64,000 nucleotides of DNA, taken from contig NZ_CP064338.1 of assembly GCF_015476235.1 (NCBI RefSeq), positions 1,178,001-1,242,000 on the forward strand. The letters are read 5' to 3'. Below the pieces are notes generated by a model. That model saw nothing but the letters and a program-made list of their open reading frames with translations. It was not told where the DNA came from and made no database searches. Below are positions 63,006 through 64,000 of the stretch, one piece after another; the stretch's first letter is position 1; each line of letters opens with the position of its first letter. This stretch comes from Caldimonas thermodepolymerans. GTDB lineage: Bacteria > Pseudomonadota > Gammaproteobacteria > Burkholderiales > Burkholderiaceae_C. Made by a program: the position numbers and the translations under genes.

Positions 63006-63029
63006 GCGGCATCCTGCCGCACCACCTGC

Positions 63030-63055
63030 AAGGGCCGCCACGTGCGGCCCTTTTT
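63030..63055 (+). terminator. Intrinsic terminator after tctA
   Basis: GGGCCGC at 63032-63038 pairs with GCGGCCC at 63044-63050 over a 5-nt loop, followed by TTTTT; flanking AA/TT can extend the stem. 27 bp after the tctA stop. Confidence 0.85.
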
Positions 63056-63140
63056 GCTGGCGCTTGCGGCCACGCGTGGCGGACGGCACGATCCGTGCGA
63101 CGGGCGCGGCTACCATCGCCCGCACGGAGGAGAAGTCTCG

Positions 63141-64000
63141 ATGTCGATGCCCCGCCCGCATCCCTTGCGCGAACGGCTGCACAACGAAGTCCATGCCCGT
63201 CCCTACGAGCGCCTGCAGGCGCCGCTGGCGCTGTCGCACCTGGCGCTGCTGACACCGCCCGGCGAGCGCGACAGCCGCGAGCACCTGCATGCGCTGCTGC
63301 GTTCGCGGCACCTGCCGCTGCCGGCCAGCGACGCGGGCCACCTGAGCGTCGACCTGGGCGGGCTGTGGCTGCGCTGGGAGCAGCACACCGAGTTCCAGAC
63401 CTACACCTTCTGGCGCCAGCTGCCGCAGGACCCGACCAGCTTCGAGCCGGCCGCGGTCTCCGAGGTGCCGCAGGACTGGCTGGCCCAGGTGCCGGGCCAG
63501 TGGCTGGTGGGCCTGCACGTGCTGGTCGCGGCCTCGCGCGAGGACGGCAGCGACCCGCTGGTGCGCGGCGCGCTGGACGAGACCAGCCTGGTGGGTGCCA
63601 TCGTGATGGACGGGCAGGCCGAGGTCTACACCGACTTCCGCCTGCACGGCGACGGTTTCGGGCGCGTCGTGGTGGTCGCGCCCAGCATGCAGCCGCGCCG
63701 CCTCGGGCGCACCGTGCAGCGCCTGCTGGAGGTGGAGACCTACCGCATGATGGCGCTGCTGGGGCTGCCCGTCGCGCGCGAGGTGACCGCGACGCTGGCC
63801 GACGCCGAGCGCGACCTGGCCCACATCGCCGGCCAGATCCGCAGCGCCGAACAGGACCGCGAGCCCGAGCTGCTGCGCCAGCTGACGCAGCTGGCGGGCC
63901 GTGTCGAGAGCCTGTACGCCAGTACCCATGCGCGCTTTTCCGCCAGCGCCGCGTACTTCGAGCTGGTGCAGCGGCGCATCGAGGAACTGCACGAGCATCG
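63141..64000 (+). CDS. DUF3422 family protein (3' end outside window)
   Basis: First 286 residues, still open at the right edge. MSMPRPHPLRERLHNEVHARPYERLQAP is the hallmark of DUF3422, a proteobacterial family of about 430 residues with a long coiled-coil stretch and C-terminal membrane helices. The last 90 visible residues (EVTATLADAERDLAHIAGQIRSAEQ and on) look coiled-coil. GGAGGA precedes ATG 63141; ATG 63147 is the alternative. Function unknown. Confidence 0.9.
   Translation, partial: MSMPRPHPLRERLHNEVHARPYERLQAPLALSHLALLTPPGERDSREHLHALLRSRHLPLPASDAGHLSVDLGGLWLRWEQHTEFQTYTFWRQLPQDPTSFEPAAVSEVPQDWLAQVPGQWLVGLHVLVAASREDGSDPLVRGALDETSLVGAIVMDGQAEVYTDFRLHGDGFGRVVVVAPSMQPRRLGRTVQRLLEVETYRMMALLGLPVAREVTATLADAERDLAHIAGQIRSAEQDREPELLRQLTQLAGRVESLYASTHARFSASAAYFELVQRRIEELHEH

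Overview
The window is a typical stretch of very GC-rich (about 70%) chromosome from a betaproteobacterium of the order Burkholderiales. I infer the Rubrivivax/Leptothrix/Caldimonas-type lineage from gene content: a BPSS1780-family membrane protein beside thrB, DUF2782 and polA; a DUF3422 protein; TctA/TctB and TRAP transporters; a recJ-linked PGAM-like protein; and valS-galU in tandem. There is no rRNA, phage, insertion sequence, integrase or CRISPR array. The only RNA gene seen is tRNA-Leu(CAA). Coding density is high, and the many long ORFs in other frames are shadows caused by GC bias. Both edges cut a gene: an ABC ATPase on the left and a DUF3422 protein on the right.

Layout. 1-4.7 kb: nucleobase uptake operon (ATPase, two permeases, CodA-like deaminase). 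4.7-9.3 kb: rhomboid protease, two small membrane proteins, tRNA-Leu, cysM, a TrmB-like methyltransferase, a NUDIX hydrolase and tusA. 9.4-17.1 kb, minus strand: guaC, a type II P-type ATPase, valS, galU. 17.3-22.6 kb, plus strand: two MFS carriers (one MdtD-like) and uvrD. 22.6-31.0 kb: the most distinctive accessory block. A TetR regulator and a TRAP transporter (dctPQM) run left, and a molybdenum hydroxylase with a CoxG-like protein (coxG-M-S-L order) runs right from a shared control region. 31.1-33.0 kb: PhoX phosphatase behind a Pho-box promoter. 33.0-40.8 kb: BPSS1780 protein, thrB, DUF2782, polA, a zinc-ribbon membrane protein and YihY. 40.8-46.5 kb: sigma-54 and stress module (NtrC-type response regulator, BON lipoprotein, hemerythrin, a small protein, rpoN, a low-complexity protein). 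46.7-52.1 kb: plsY, RidA, glutaredoxin, a YciO/YciV pair and tandem PQQ sugar dehydrogenases. 52.2-64.0 kb: recJ, lolC/lolD, tatD, a DNA glycosylase, a SpeE-like protein, a GspE-like ATPase, tctBA and DUF3422.

How the genes work together. The best candidate for an undescribed system is 22.6-31.0 kb. Two similar 16-bp dyads with centres 31 bp apart (about three helical turns) lie between the divergent tetR-TRAP and Mo-hydroxylase operons, so one regulator probably controls both import and oxidation of one compound. The large subunit has Gly388 where carbon monoxide dehydrogenase has its cluster-binding Cys. The TRAP binding protein has Asn180 where the family normally has a carboxylate-clamping Arg. 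The substrate is therefore probably neither CO nor a standard carboxylate. Two other regulatory signals are strong: a four-repeat Pho box at 11-bp spacing before phoX, and a sigma-54 promoter overlapped by a perfect 10-bp inverted repeat upstream of rpoN.
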